Source of the DNA: an uncultured Anaerolineae bacterium
GTDB taxonomy: Bacteria; Chloroflexota; Anaerolineae; J036; Brachytrichaceae
Direction of reading: 5' to 3'
Length of the DNA stretch: 64,000 bases
NCBI GenBank assembly: GCA_938028725.1
Contig: CALIMH010000007.1
Location: forward strand, 1-64,000
Part shown: positions 16,469 to 24,699 of the stretch, in pieces
How the letters are laid out: each line of letters starts with the position of its first letter
Numbering within the stretch: the stretch's first letter is position 1
Made by a program: the position numbers and the translations under genes
Notes under the pieces: model-generated
Seen by the model: only the letters and a program-made list of their open reading frames with translations
What the model was told of the DNA's origin: nothing
Database searches by the model: none

Positions 16469-17308
16469 ATGTGCGTACCCGCGTGCCAGGAGAAGATCGC
16501 CGAAGTGCTTACTCGCCGCAGTTTCCTCAAGGCTGCAGCAGGCAGCGCCGCAGCCGTTGCCTCTGCCGCGTTTCTGGCAACACCAGTGGATGCCCAAGAA
16601 AGACTCTTCCGCCCCTTGTCATTGCGAATCAATAAGGTCATTGATTTGACGCATCCACTTACGCCGAACTTCCCCACGTTCGGTGGGCAGCCGCAACTGT
16701 CGGTCAAGGAAATTTACACGCTCCAGAAAGACGGTTACAACTTGAAGGAGTGGACAATCAACGAGCATACAGGGACGCACATGGACGCACCCTTCCACTT
16801 CTCCGATCAAGCGACAGCTGACCTCATCCCGCCCGAGAACCTGGTTGGCCCGCTTGTTGTGGTGGACATTCGCGAGAAAGCAGCCAAGGACCCCGACGCG
16901 CTGGTCACCGAGGACGACCTGCGGCGATGGGAACGCCGCTGGGGTCGCATACCGTACGGCGCGATTGTGGCGATGAACAGTGGCTGGGATGCCTACGTGA
17001 ACACGCCGAAGTTCCGCAACGCGGACGACAAGCAAGTGATGCACTTCCCCGGCTTTGGCATTGACGCCATTGAGTGGTTGCTCGCTAACCGACAGGTGAA
17101 GGGCATCATGGTGGACACGCTCAGCTTGGACCATGGTCCGTCGAAGGACTTTGCCGTGCACTTCAAATGGCTGCCCACCAATCGTTGGGGCATTGAGTGC
17201 ACTGCTAACTTGGGCAAACTGCCACCTCGCGGAGCTGTCGTCGTGGTTGGTGGGCCGAAGGTCGCCGGCGCAACTGGTGGCCCAAGCCGATGCTTCGCCC
17301 TGCTTTGA
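16469..17308 (+). CDS. Tat-exported cyclase-family hydrolase (kynurenine formamidase-like)
   Basis: 279 aa. The N-terminus has a twin-arginine signal (LTRRSFLKAAAGSAAAVASAA) and a cleavage site near VDAQE. The mature part is the metal-dependent cyclase fold (PF04199): IDLTHPLTPNFPTFGG, HTGTHMDAPFHF (metal-binding HxGTHxDxPxH) and IMVDTLSLDHG. Relatives hydrolyse N-formylkynurenine or other amides and lactones; the substrate here is unknown. GGAGG precedes ATG 16469. The secreted location makes a tryptophan-catabolic role less likely than scavenging. Monocistronic. Confidence 0.85.
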   Translation: MCVPACQEKIAEVLTRRSFLKAAAGSAAAVASAAFLATPVDAQERLFRPLSLRINKVIDLTHPLTPNFPTFGGQPQLSVKEIYTLQKDGYNLKEWTINEHTGTHMDAPFHFSDQATADLIPPENLVGPLVVVDIREKAAKDPDALVTEDDLRRWERRWGRIPYGAIVAMNSGWDAYVNTPKFRNADDKQVMHFPGFGIDAIEWLLANRQVKGIMVDTLSLDHGPSKDFAVHFKWLPTNRWGIECTANLGKLPPRGAVVVVGGPKVAGATGGPSRCFALL

Positions 17309-17322
17309 CAAGCCAACTCACT

Positions 17323-17357
17323 CTCCTGCAAGGGGCCAGGCCTGCTCCTTGCAGGAG
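17323..17357. terminator. Hairpin after the cyclase-family gene
   Basis: CTCCTGCAAGG (17323-17333) and CCTTGCAGGAG (17347-17357) form a perfect 11-bp stem. It lies 14 nt after the stop codon. No T-tract follows, so factor-independent termination is uncertain. The remaining bases up to the next gene (17489) show nothing clear. Confidence 0.45.
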
Positions 17358-17488
17358 CAATGCAAACAGCCCGCCACATCGGCCCTCAGGACTTTGCACT
17401 TTGCGCTCCGGTGCAGCCTGAGAATGATAGCCTTATCAAGCTGCCCGATTTGCTGCGTTGCCAGAGGCACAGTTGCGAGCGGCGACGC

Positions 17489-18409
17489 TCATAGCAGGGC
17501 GCTAGTGGTGATGTCCGCTGCATGCAATCGCCGGCTTTCCAGGCCATGTGCATGCAGCCACTCCAGAAACACCTCCACGCGCGCTTCCTGCATATGTCCC
17601 CAGGTGGTAGCGTCACCGTAATAAGTTGAGACCCAAGCTTGACTACGCAGTAAGAAGGCGGAGTCACGATAAGCCTCCGGCACGCGCGGGAGCAGCCACT
17701 CAACCGTCTCTTGCAAGTGTGCTTGTGCGTAGAGGAAACCCTCGCGTGTTGCTTGCAAGAAGCGGCGCAACAGGTCGGCTCGCTCACTCACGGCAGCTTC
17801 AGGCACAGCAAACACAGGTGAGTAGCTGTAGGGGATGCCGTAGTCGCGCAGCTTAAATGCACGCAGTGCAATCCCCTTATGTGCGGCTTCAATGCTCTCC
17901 CAGTTCTCGAACACCCAAGTTGCATCGGCGACCCCGCCAAGCACTGTCTCCCAGATGCCCAGCCGGGCAGGATAAATGATGCGCAGGTCGCCTTTTCCAC
18001 CGTCGTTGATCACCATTTGGCGCACGATGTGGTCTTCGTAGCGCGCTCCGTAGGAAGCATATACCTTGCCATCTAGGTCGCGGGGACGCTGGATGTCGGG
18101 GCGCTCACGTGTGACAATAGCACTCGTGTCCTCTTGAAGCAACGCTGCAACAGCGACAATTGGGAAGGGGCGCGACTTGGTGCGGTAGCTGATCACACTC
18201 TCCATAGGGCAGAGTGCGATGTCAGCTAGGCCAAGCTCCAGTCGCTTTGCGGGCGTGAGCGTGTAGTTGTCTTGATCTGGCGTGATCCATTGTGGCGAAA
18301 GGCCGGCTGCGCGATACAGGCCCAACGCCTCAGCAACAATAAAGCCACTGTGATTGGTGTTGAAGGTCCAGTCAAGTGCGACGCGGATACACTCCATAGT
18401 CACGTGCAT
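17489..18409 (-). CDS. NMT1/THI5-like protein without signal peptide
   Basis: 306 aa of the ThiY/THI5 periplasmic-binding-protein fold: VALDWTFNTNHSGFIVAEALGL near the start, LGLADIALCPMESVIS, then DLDGKVYASYGARYEDHI. Bacterial ThiY proteins are exported binding proteins for pyrimidine precursors of thiamine; this one has no signal peptide or lipobox and no ABC permease nearby. It could be cytoplasmic like yeast Thi5p (HMP-P synthase), but I do not see the Thi5 Cys-rich motif (CCCFC). Starts at ATG 18409 or 18397. It follows the NUDIX gene by 6 nt in a four-gene operon. Confidence 0.72.
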   Translation of the reverse strand: MHVTMECIRVALDWTFNTNHSGFIVAEALGLYRAAGLSPQWITPDQDNYTLTPAKRLELGLADIALCPMESVISYRTKSRPFPIVAVAALLQEDTSAIVTRERPDIQRPRDLDGKVYASYGARYEDHIVRQMVINDGGKGDLRIIYPARLGIWETVLGGVADATWVFENWESIEAAHKGIALRAFKLRDYGIPYSYSPVFAVPEAAVSERADLLRRFLQATREGFLYAQAHLQETVEWLLPRVPEAYRDSAFLLRSQAWVSTYYGDATTWGHMQEARVEVFLEWLHAHGLESRRLHAADITTSALL

Positions 18410-18415
18410 ATACTG

Positions 18416-18988
18416 CTAGGTGGTGATCGTTCCGCGCCGCCGCGCTTCCCAGAGCACCGCGATAGTGGTCATCGCATCACGGATTTCACTGCGCAGCACC
18501 ATATCCAGCACATCCTGAAAGGGCCAGATGCGCACTTCCAGAAACTCAGTTTCGTCTCGGATGACGGAGTGCACATCAATGGGTTGTAAGTCTCGCGCAA
18601 CGAACAGGTGCGCCACTTCTTGACATACTGACTTTGAGGTCCAGTGTGTGTTGATGTGCATCATCTGACCGGCACAGTAGCCTGTTTCTTCAGCTAACTC
18701 GCGGTGGGCTGCTGCTTCTGGTGATTCTCCTGACTTGCAGCCACCGGTGGGCATCTCCCAGCGCGTGCCATCTTGGAAGACGTAGCGATATTGCCGCACC
18801 ATCACCACGTGATCCTCGTCCACAAACGGCAACACACCAACACACTCGTTCATCTCGCAAACGCCATAGATCGTAGTAGCGCCGTTCGGCAGCTCCACAA
18901 TGTCCTCGCGCAGTCGAATCCAAGGATTGCGATAGACCTCGCGCGTAGCACGGCGACGCCAAGGCTCAGGAGTCATACCCAGCAGCAT
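18416..18988 (-). CDS. NUDIX hydrolase (ADP-ribose pyrophosphatase-like)
   Basis: 190 aa. Complete Nudix box GCKSGESPEAAAHRELAEET (about residues 93-112), consistent with G-x5-E-x7-REUxEExGU. The strand before it (VVMVRQYRYVFQDGTRWEMPTGG) is typical of ADP-ribose or nucleoside-diphosphate-sugar hydrolases. Sits 15 nt after the fatty acyl-AMP ligase and 6 nt before the THI5-like gene. The substrate is not determined; house-cleaning of an AMP-containing metabolite made by the upstream ligase is only a speculation from context. Confidence 0.88.
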   Translation of the reverse strand: MLLGMTPEPWRRRATREVYRNPWIRLREDIVELPNGATTIYGVCEMNECVGVLPFVDEDHVVMVRQYRYVFQDGTRWEMPTGGCKSGESPEAAAHRELAEETGYCAGQMMHINTHWTSKSVCQEVAHLFVARDLQPIDVHSVIRDETEFLEVRIWPFQDVLDMVLRSEIRDAMTTIAVLWEARRRGTITT

Positions 18989-19003
18989 TGTATGCCAGGT
19001 GGG

Positions 19004-20647
19004 TCAATCGGTCAGCTCACCAGTTCGCAGCAAAGCAAGGTATTTCTCTCTGTTGGCGGAGCGCGCCACTTTGCCGCTGCTAGTCTTGATCAGCCAGTGT
19101 GGCTCTACGATCACCACACGGTGCGCCGCCACATCAGAATTGCGCGTGATGTGCGCCCGCACTGCCTCTGCGAGGCGCTCTCTTGCATCACCAGTCACTG
19201 CGTCAGACTCTGCAACGATCACCACATCCTCTGTGCCGCTTTCCTCGTTGAAGACACCAAACGCAGCCACTCGGCCCGGCCGCACGCCCACCACTTCGCT
19301 TGCGAGCTGCTCCAAGTCTTGCGGATATACATTCTTACCGCCGACGATGATCAGGTCCTTTTTGCGGCCGGTCACAAATACCTCTCCGCGCCATACGTAG
19401 CCCAGGTCGCCAGTAAGGTAGAAGCCCTCATGAAACGCTTGAGCAGTGGCGTCGGGCCGATGATAGTACTCACTCAGCATGCAGTTGCTGCGGATAGCTA
19501 GCTCGCCAATCACACCCTCCGGTAGATCGCGCCGGTGCTCGTCCAATACACGGAGTGCTACATTAGGCAACAGGCGCCCTGATGACACTTGTCCGGCGTT
19601 GCCAATGCCGCCACTGGGGTTGCGAAGTGGCGGCACACCAATCTGGCTTTGCGACACGGCAAAGGTGTTCTCAGCCATGGCGTAGCAGCTCGCCAGCATC
19701 TCACGCCGGAAGCCCACCGACGCAAAACGAGTGGCGAACAGCTCGTGGCTGTTGTGATAGACCGGCTCAGAGCAGTTGATCACCGCTCGCAAGGAGGAGA
19801 GATCTACTCCTACCAGTTCTCGGTCACGGATGCGCGTAGCACAGAAATTGTAGGCGAAGTTGGGCAGCCAACACAGTGTGCCACGGTAGGTGGTGATCGC
19901 CTGAAGCAATTTCGCAGGCGCACGCACCCAGTCGAAAGGCGACATGAGCACTAGCGGCACGCCACACATCAGTGGCATGATGAAGCAAGCAATCAGCCCC
20001 ATGTCGTGATACAGCGGCAACCAGCTCACGATGCAGTCGCTCTCGCTCAACCCAATCGCGGGGGCATAAGCATCGAGCTGATTAAAAATGGCTTGGTGGG
20101 AAAGCGCCACGCCCTTCTGCAATCCAGTCGTGCCGGAGGAGTGCTGCAATAGCGCTAGCGCACTCGGCTCACGCAGGGCGCCGGCCGTTAGTTCAGCATG
20201 CGGGGCCTCAAAGAAAGGAGCATCAGCCAGGATCAACTGGACTTCGCGCTCAGCGCTGCGAATTGCCTGGCGCGCCTCATCTGCGAAGCCAGACCACGTC
20301 ACAATAGCGGTGGGTCTGGTGACGCGCAGCAGTGCAGCCAAGTCTTTACGATAGCGCTCAGGGAGTAGCTTCTCGGTGAGAGGGGACAAGACAGACGGAA
20401 TAGCACCGTAGAGTGTAGCGCCCCAAAAGGCGTAGATCAGCGGCTCGCCGTGTGGGAGAATGATTGCCACCACCTCATCGGCACGCACACTCGCAGCAGC
20501 AAGTTGCTTGGCAATGCCGGCCGCCCCCTCTACCAAGCGGCGATAGGTGATCGGCAAATCAGGCTGACGATTCCGCTGGAGATGAACGGCGACACGTTCA
20601 GGGTGTTGGCGATAGTGCGCCAGCAAATGATGGGCCAGTGTGCTCAC
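19004..20647 (-). CDS. Fatty acyl-AMP ligase (FAAL-like adenylating enzyme)
   Basis: 547-aa ANL-superfamily enzyme. A3 motif LLQHSSGTTGLQKGVALSH, then WLPLYHDMGLIACFIMPL, which is typical of FAAL rather than acyl-CoA ligases. A7 is EGFYLTGDLGYVWRGEVFVTGRKKDLII and the catalytic lysine lies near the end in LIKTSSGKVARS. It would activate a fatty acid as acyl-AMP and hand it to an acyl carrier. No acyl carrier, polyketide or peptide synthase is in the window. Starts 4 nt after the stop of the prodomain-like gene, so co-transcribed. Confidence 0.88.
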   Translation of the reverse strand: MSTLAHHLLAHYRQHPERVAVHLQRNRQPDLPITYRRLVEGAAGIAKQLAAASVRADEVVAIILPHGEPLIYAFWGATLYGAIPSVLSPLTEKLLPERYRKDLAALLRVTRPTAIVTWSGFADEARQAIRSAEREVQLILADAPFFEAPHAELTAGALREPSALALLQHSSGTTGLQKGVALSHQAIFNQLDAYAPAIGLSESDCIVSWLPLYHDMGLIACFIMPLMCGVPLVLMSPFDWVRAPAKLLQAITTYRGTLCWLPNFAYNFCATRIRDRELVGVDLSSLRAVINCSEPVYHNSHELFATRFASVGFRREMLASCYAMAENTFAVSQSQIGVPPLRNPSGGIGNAGQVSSGRLLPNVALRVLDEHRRDLPEGVIGELAIRSNCMLSEYYHRPDATAQAFHEGFYLTGDLGYVWRGEVFVTGRKKDLIIVGGKNVYPQDLEQLASEVVGVRPGRVAAFGVFNEESGTEDVVIVAESDAVTGDARERLAEAVRAHITRNSDVAAHRVVIVEPHWLIKTSSGKVARSANREKYLALLRTGELTD

Positions 20648-20651
20648 AAGG

Positions 20652-21125
20652 TTAAATTCGCAACCCTCGCTCTGCGATGAGCTCCGGCTCGACGTTTTCC
20701 ACCCCTGGTAGTTGCTCTAGGTCAGGTATGTGACGGAGGGCGCTGGCAGGATCGTGGTCACGCGCGGACACCCACGCAGCGTTGAGTGCATATACTGGCA
20801 CTTCAACAATTTCGTAGCCAACACGCCGCAAGTCTTCAATGTGATTAACAGCCTGTTCGCCCTCTGCAAAGCGCACAAACACCTTGCCAGTGGCCACCGC
20901 CAGCGTGTCGCCATGGGAATAGACGGCGTAAACCTGCTCTTTTGGCGCCGGCTCACCTTGCACTAGCGCGAGATCGCTACCGCCGAAGGGAATCAAGCGC
21001 TTTGAAGAGTGCTGTTTCACGCGATCAAGGGGCACAGCATAGAGGTCGTCGCGTCGCACAAAGATTCGCTCCGGCGCGCAAGAGCTGGCCCGCACGGCAC
21101 GAGGGAAGTGGGCTAGTTCCGACAT
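20652..21125 (-). CDS. Unknown protein resembling a subtilase propeptide (I9-like), stand-alone
   Basis: 157 aa from ATG 21125, chosen because AGGTGG lies just upstream; the frame is open further but without a site. The C-terminal half (VFVRFAEGEQAVNHIEDLRR, then ALRHIPDLEQLPGVENVEPE) resembles the N-terminal inhibitor/chaperone region of S8 peptidases, but no protease follows and there is no signal peptide. I do not recognise the first 70 residues. First gene of the operon with the FAAL, NUDIX and THI5-like genes. GATAAT in its leader (about 21150) may be the -10. Confidence 0.55.
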   Translation of the reverse strand: MSELAHFPRAVRASSCAPERIFVRRDDLYAVPLDRVKQHSSKRLIPFGGSDLALVQGEPAPKEQVYAVYSHGDTLAVATGKVFVRFAEGEQAVNHIEDLRRVGYEIVEVPVYALNAAWVSARDHDPASALRHIPDLEQLPGVENVEPELIAERGLRI

Positions 21126-21303
21126 ACTCACTCCACCTCTCCTTGCTATTATCTCAGGAAACACAGACCTCCTTGCATAGCCTAAGATGGTGTCTGTCCT
21201 ACAGCCCATGCCACATCTTTGCGACATCCTGATATCGCGGCATTGGTAGAATCCAAAAGGCGTTAGTATCCTGCACACATTCGTAGCAACTCTTGTGTGT
21301 TAA

Positions 21304-22641
21304 ATGACTGAGGTTATCGAGTTTGAGAATGTATCCAAGTGCTTTGTGCTTGATCGAGCACGACCTCGTAGCTTTCATGAGTGGTTCACTGGCCTGAGCC
21401 GGCCTTGGCGAAGCGCACAGGCAGACAAGTTTTGGGCGTTGCGCGATGTGTCTTTCTCCCTTCAGCGTGGTGACCAAGTGGGGCTGATTGGGTCTAACGG
21501 TGCTGGCAAAAGTACTGCGCTGAAGCTCATCACTCGCATCATTCAGCCAACCAGCGGCAGGGTGCGCGTCAACGGCCGCGTCACAGCTCTTCTCGAGTTG
21601 GGCGCCGGCTTCCACCCAGAATTAAGTGGGCGTGACAACATCTTCTTGAACGGCACGATCATGGGGATGACCTCGGCCGAAATCCGCAAAAAGCTGGATG
21701 CTATCGTTGAGTTTGCTGAGCTGAAGGACTTCATAGATATGCCGCTCAAGGACTACTCCAGCGGTATGCAGGCGCGACTGGGATTCTCCACGGCCATCCA
21801 CTTTGACCCTGAGATCGTGTTGCTGGACGAGGTGCTCTCAGTTGGTGATCAAGCCTTCCAACAAAAGTGCATTGACCGCATTCGGCGAATGCGGCGAAAG
21901 AAGGTGACGATGCTTTTCGTCTCGCACAGCATCGAGACGGTGATGAGCACCTGCAACAAGGCGATCTGGCTCGACCGTGGCCGGCTGCGTATGGCCGGCG
22001 ACGCGGTGAGCGTGTGCAACGCCTACTACGAATACTCGCTGATCAAAGCGGCTGAAGCGCAAGCTAGGGACGCGACAGACAACGCTGATGTCACGCAGAA
22101 CGGCCAATTGGACGAGAATGCGATTGACGGGCTGAATCAGGAAGGCCGGCTAGGCAGCGGCGAGGCGCGCATCACCAAAGTGGAATTTCTGGATGCCGCC
22201 GGCCGCCCCACCCATCTGACGCGCACCCACGCCAAGCTCACTGTGCGGCTGCACTACCGCGCCCGCCGCCGGTTGGAGCACATGCTGTTCGGCATCGCAT
22301 TCTTCCACGTGCAGACCGGCGCGCGCTTAGCCGGACCGAACAATGTGTTCGGCAACTACGTGATTGATGAGATAGACGGTGATGGATACGTGGACTACAC
22401 CATCCACGACCTGCCCTTCCTGCCAGGAGACTACGAAGTGGACGTATCTATCTACGATGAGGCTGACACGCACCGCTACGATTATTGGTCTCGGTGCGCT
22501 AGATTTACCGTTCTGCCTGGTGGCACCAGAGAGCGATACGGACTCATTGCGCTGGAAGGCGACTGGTCACACACAGCAGTGCAGGTTAAGCCAGATGCTG
22601 ACACGTCTGCCTGCAATCAAGGCATACTGTTGTCAGCTTGA
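21304..22641 (+). CDS. Polysaccharide/O-antigen ABC exporter ATP-binding protein (Wzt-like)
   Basis: 445 aa. The N-terminal ABC ATPase (about 1-245) has Walker A LIGSNGAGKSTALKL (61-75), signature YSSGMQARLGFSTAI and Walker B EIVLLDEVLSVGD, typical of the polysaccharide-export (TagH/Wzt) subfamily. Residues about 285-425 form a beta-rich Wzt C-terminal domain (FFHVQTGARLAGPNN, then YVDYTIHDLPFLPGDYEV) that recognises the glycan end. The partner permease (Wzm) is not in the window. Overlaps the methyltransferase by a few bases or abuts it. Confidence 0.9.
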   Translation: MTEVIEFENVSKCFVLDRARPRSFHEWFTGLSRPWRSAQADKFWALRDVSFSLQRGDQVGLIGSNGAGKSTALKLITRIIQPTSGRVRVNGRVTALLELGAGFHPELSGRDNIFLNGTIMGMTSAEIRKKLDAIVEFAELKDFIDMPLKDYSSGMQARLGFSTAIHFDPEIVLLDEVLSVGDQAFQQKCIDRIRRMRRKKVTMLFVSHSIETVMSTCNKAIWLDRGRLRMAGDAVSVCNAYYEYSLIKAAEAQARDATDNADVTQNGQLDENAIDGLNQEGRLGSGEARITKVEFLDAAGRPTHLTRTHAKLTVRLHYRARRRLEHMLFGIAFFHVQTGARLAGPNNVFGNYVIDEIDGDGYVDYTIHDLPFLPGDYEVDVSIYDEADTHRYDYWSRCARFTVLPGGTRERYGLIALEGDWSHTAVQVKPDADTSACNQGILLSA

Positions 22642-22646
22642 TCGAG

Positions 22647-23492
22647 ATGGGTAGTATGGATACACCACCTTCTTATGCACAGCATTTTGATGCGCTTTAC
22701 TATGCCACCGGCTGCGGCATGCCGTACGAACGCAACACGAAGTGGCTTAGTTTCTTTGGCGGCATTGCCGACCGCATCGTGAGCGACATTCAGCCACACA
22801 CAGTGCTGGACGCTGGGTGTGCAATGGGTTTCCTGGTTGAGGCGCTGCGCGAGCGCGGTGTTGAGGCTTGGGGAGTGGACATATCTCCATACGCCATCAG
22901 TCAGGTTCATCCCAGCATTCGCGAGTTTTGCCGCGTTGGCTCTATTGCTGAACCTTTCGAGCGCCGGTATGACCTGATTGTGTGCATTGAGGTGCTGGAA
23001 CACATGCCGGCCGAGGAAGGTGAACGCGCAATTGCAAACTTGTGTGCGCACTCTGACGACATCTTATTCTCGTCCACACCAAACGACTTCAAGGAAGCAA
23101 CTCACTTCAATGTGCAGCCACCAGAGCACTGGGCAGAGCGCTTCGCTCGCTACGGCCTGATTCACGATCTGGACTTTGATGCTTCATTCGTCACCTCCTG
23201 GGCCATGCGCTTCACACGCCGTAATTGGCCTGCTCACCGAATGGTGCGCGAGTATGAGCGGCAGCTGGCTCACCTCCGCGAGGAAAATCGCCAACTACGC
23301 GGTGCCTTGCAGGAAGCTCGAAACAGGTCTGACCTAGCGCAGCTTGCTGCAGAGCGTGATGCCATCCAGCAAGCCTTGCATCAAGTCTCCTCGGAGCGTG
23401 ATGCCCTCCAGCAATTGGTGAGAGGCTATGAGCAAGGCAAGTTCATACGCTTCATGCGCTGGCTCAAGCGCCTCACGACTAAGACCAAGTGA
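22647..23492 (+). CDS. SAM-dependent methyltransferase with C-terminal coiled coil
   Basis: About 281 aa. Class I methyltransferase: motif I VLDAGCAMGFLVEAL (about 55-69), acidic residue in WGVDISPYAI, and DLIVCIEVLEHMP. After about residue 200 comes a coiled coil (EYERQLAHLREENRQLRGAL and so on) with heptads, then a basic tail. In O-antigen systems such a methyltransferase/coiled-coil protein (WbdD-like) caps the chain end that Wzt recognises, which fits its position straight after the Wzt-like gene. The start may be TTG 22638, ATG 22647 or ATG 22656. Confidence 0.82.
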   Translation: MGSMDTPPSYAQHFDALYYATGCGMPYERNTKWLSFFGGIADRIVSDIQPHTVLDAGCAMGFLVEALRERGVEAWGVDISPYAISQVHPSIREFCRVGSIAEPFERRYDLIVCIEVLEHMPAEEGERAIANLCAHSDDILFSSTPNDFKEATHFNVQPPEHWAERFARYGLIHDLDFDASFVTSWAMRFTRRNWPAHRMVREYERQLAHLREENRQLRGALQEARNRSDLAQLAAERDAIQQALHQVSSERDALQQLVRGYEQGKFIRFMRWLKRLTTKTK

Positions 23493-23598
23493 CGGACCTC
23501 TTCTGCTTGTCGTTGAGGCCCATTAGCAAACATGGCACTGCATATCAGGAACGTGATTTGCTTCTCTCCAAAGTTGTCTATCTGTTGCTCAATCTGAG

Positions 23599-23860
23599 AT
23601 GCGTTACTCCATCATGCCGCTACGTATCAACTGTGTGGACAGGACACAAGAAATCCATAACATCGGGGAGGTTATCATTCAATGAGAATTTCCGGCTTGG
23701 TTTGAACTCTGCCAATTAATAGCAAGAGCAGCAGCGGACGAAGGCAAGCCTCTTGTAGTGGAACTGGACGATCCACTCTTTCACTTGCCTGAAAGCCATA
23801 CAGAGAGGCAGATTCACTGCTACGCGCCTCACTCTCCTTCCGATGCTGCAAGCGCGATGC
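23599..23860 (+). pseudogene. Decayed glycosyltransferase fragment
   Basis: Reading from 23599, one frame gives MRYSIMPLRINCVDRTQE and on to GEVIIQ, an in-frame TGA (23683-23685), then EFPAWFELCQLIARAAADEG, KPLVVELDDPLFHLPESHTE and RQIHCYA. This resembles the pre-Rossmann part of family-4-type glycosyltransferases that contain VxELDDxLFxLPxxH. At about 23830 the frame breaks: LTLLPMLQA, expected next, is in another frame. It is therefore a remnant with a nonsense codon and a frameshift. It follows the Wzt/methyltransferase pair. The 5' stretch 23493-23598 shows nothing else. Confidence 0.6.
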
Positions 23861-23888
23861 TCGGTGTTAGCGGTTTAGGATTAGGCTT

Positions 23889-24644
23889 ATGGACTCTATG
23901 GCTGATTCCAGCACACACAACGGAGATCCCCTCGGCGCAACTGATCCTCACGCTCGCGCTCGGCGCATTCAGCGCATGTTCGCCCGCATCACACCGCGCT
24001 ATGACTTGATGAACCGGCTGATGACGGCTGGCCGCGACCAGCACTGGCGTCGCATCGCTGCGCACATGCTGCAACTCGACAACGCCCCGCGCCTCGTACT
24101 CGATCTCGCCACCGGCACCGGCGACCTTGCATTTGCTGTGCGCCAGGCCTACCCTAACGCTCGTGTGATCGCCGCCGACTTCTCAGAGCCGATCTTGCGC
24201 GCCGGCATCCGCAAGGCACAGAGGCGCAACGAACAAGCCTGTGAGTGGTTGGTGGCCGACGCACTGCGACTGCCCTTCCCCGACGCCTGCTTCGACGGAT
24301 GCACCAACGCTTTTTTGTTGCGCAACGTGGTGGATTTGCCACTTTGCTTGCACGAGATGCGCCGCGTGGTGAAGCCCGGCGGACGCGTGGTTTGCATGGA
24401 GATCACTCACCCTCAAACGCCGATCTTCAAACAAGCGTTCCAGGTGTACTTCTACCGTCTCGTGCCGCTCATCGGCGGCGCAATCGCCGGTGATTTGAGC
24501 GCCTACAGCTATTTGCCCAACTCGCTTTCGCGCTTTCCTCCTGCTGAGCTGCTCAAGCGCATCATGCAAGAGGTCGGATACCGTGAGGTAAGCTACCGAT
24601 TGCTCGGCTTAGGCACGGTGGCGGTGCACGTGGGCGTGGTGTAA
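23889..24644 (+). CDS. ubiE: Demethylmenaquinone methyltransferase (UbiE/MenG)
   Basis: 251 aa (a second Met at 23898 is possible). Family signatures: FARITPRYDLMNRLMTAGRD, VLDLATGTGDLAFAV (SAM site), NAFLLRNVVDL and MRRVVKPGGRVVCMEITHP, then YSYLPNSLSRFPPAELL. It makes menaquinone, the substrate of the bc complex encoded at 5-9 kb. A TAGGAT box (23876-23881) lies 7 nt before ATG 23889 and no Shine-Dalgarno is seen. First gene of the plus-strand housekeeping run. Confidence 0.93.
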   Translation: MDSMADSSTHNGDPLGATDPHARARRIQRMFARITPRYDLMNRLMTAGRDQHWRRIAAHMLQLDNAPRLVLDLATGTGDLAFAVRQAYPNARVIAADFSEPILRAGIRKAQRRNEQACEWLVADALRLPFPDACFDGCTNAFLLRNVVDLPLCLHEMRRVVKPGGRVVCMEITHPQTPIFKQAFQVYFYRLVPLIGGAIAGDLSAYSYLPNSLSRFPPAELLKRIMQEVGYREVSYRLLGLGTVAVHVGVV

Positions 24645-24699
24645 GCCTCAATAGCGATACAATCCCTGTGAAAGCAAAGTGTAAAACCAAGCGCAGATC

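Noticed and set aside
23493-23598. Possible short ORF right after the methyltransferase (76 codons from 23489)
   Set aside because: No recognisable protein features and no ribosome-binding site. Its later part runs through the glycosyltransferase remnant in another frame.
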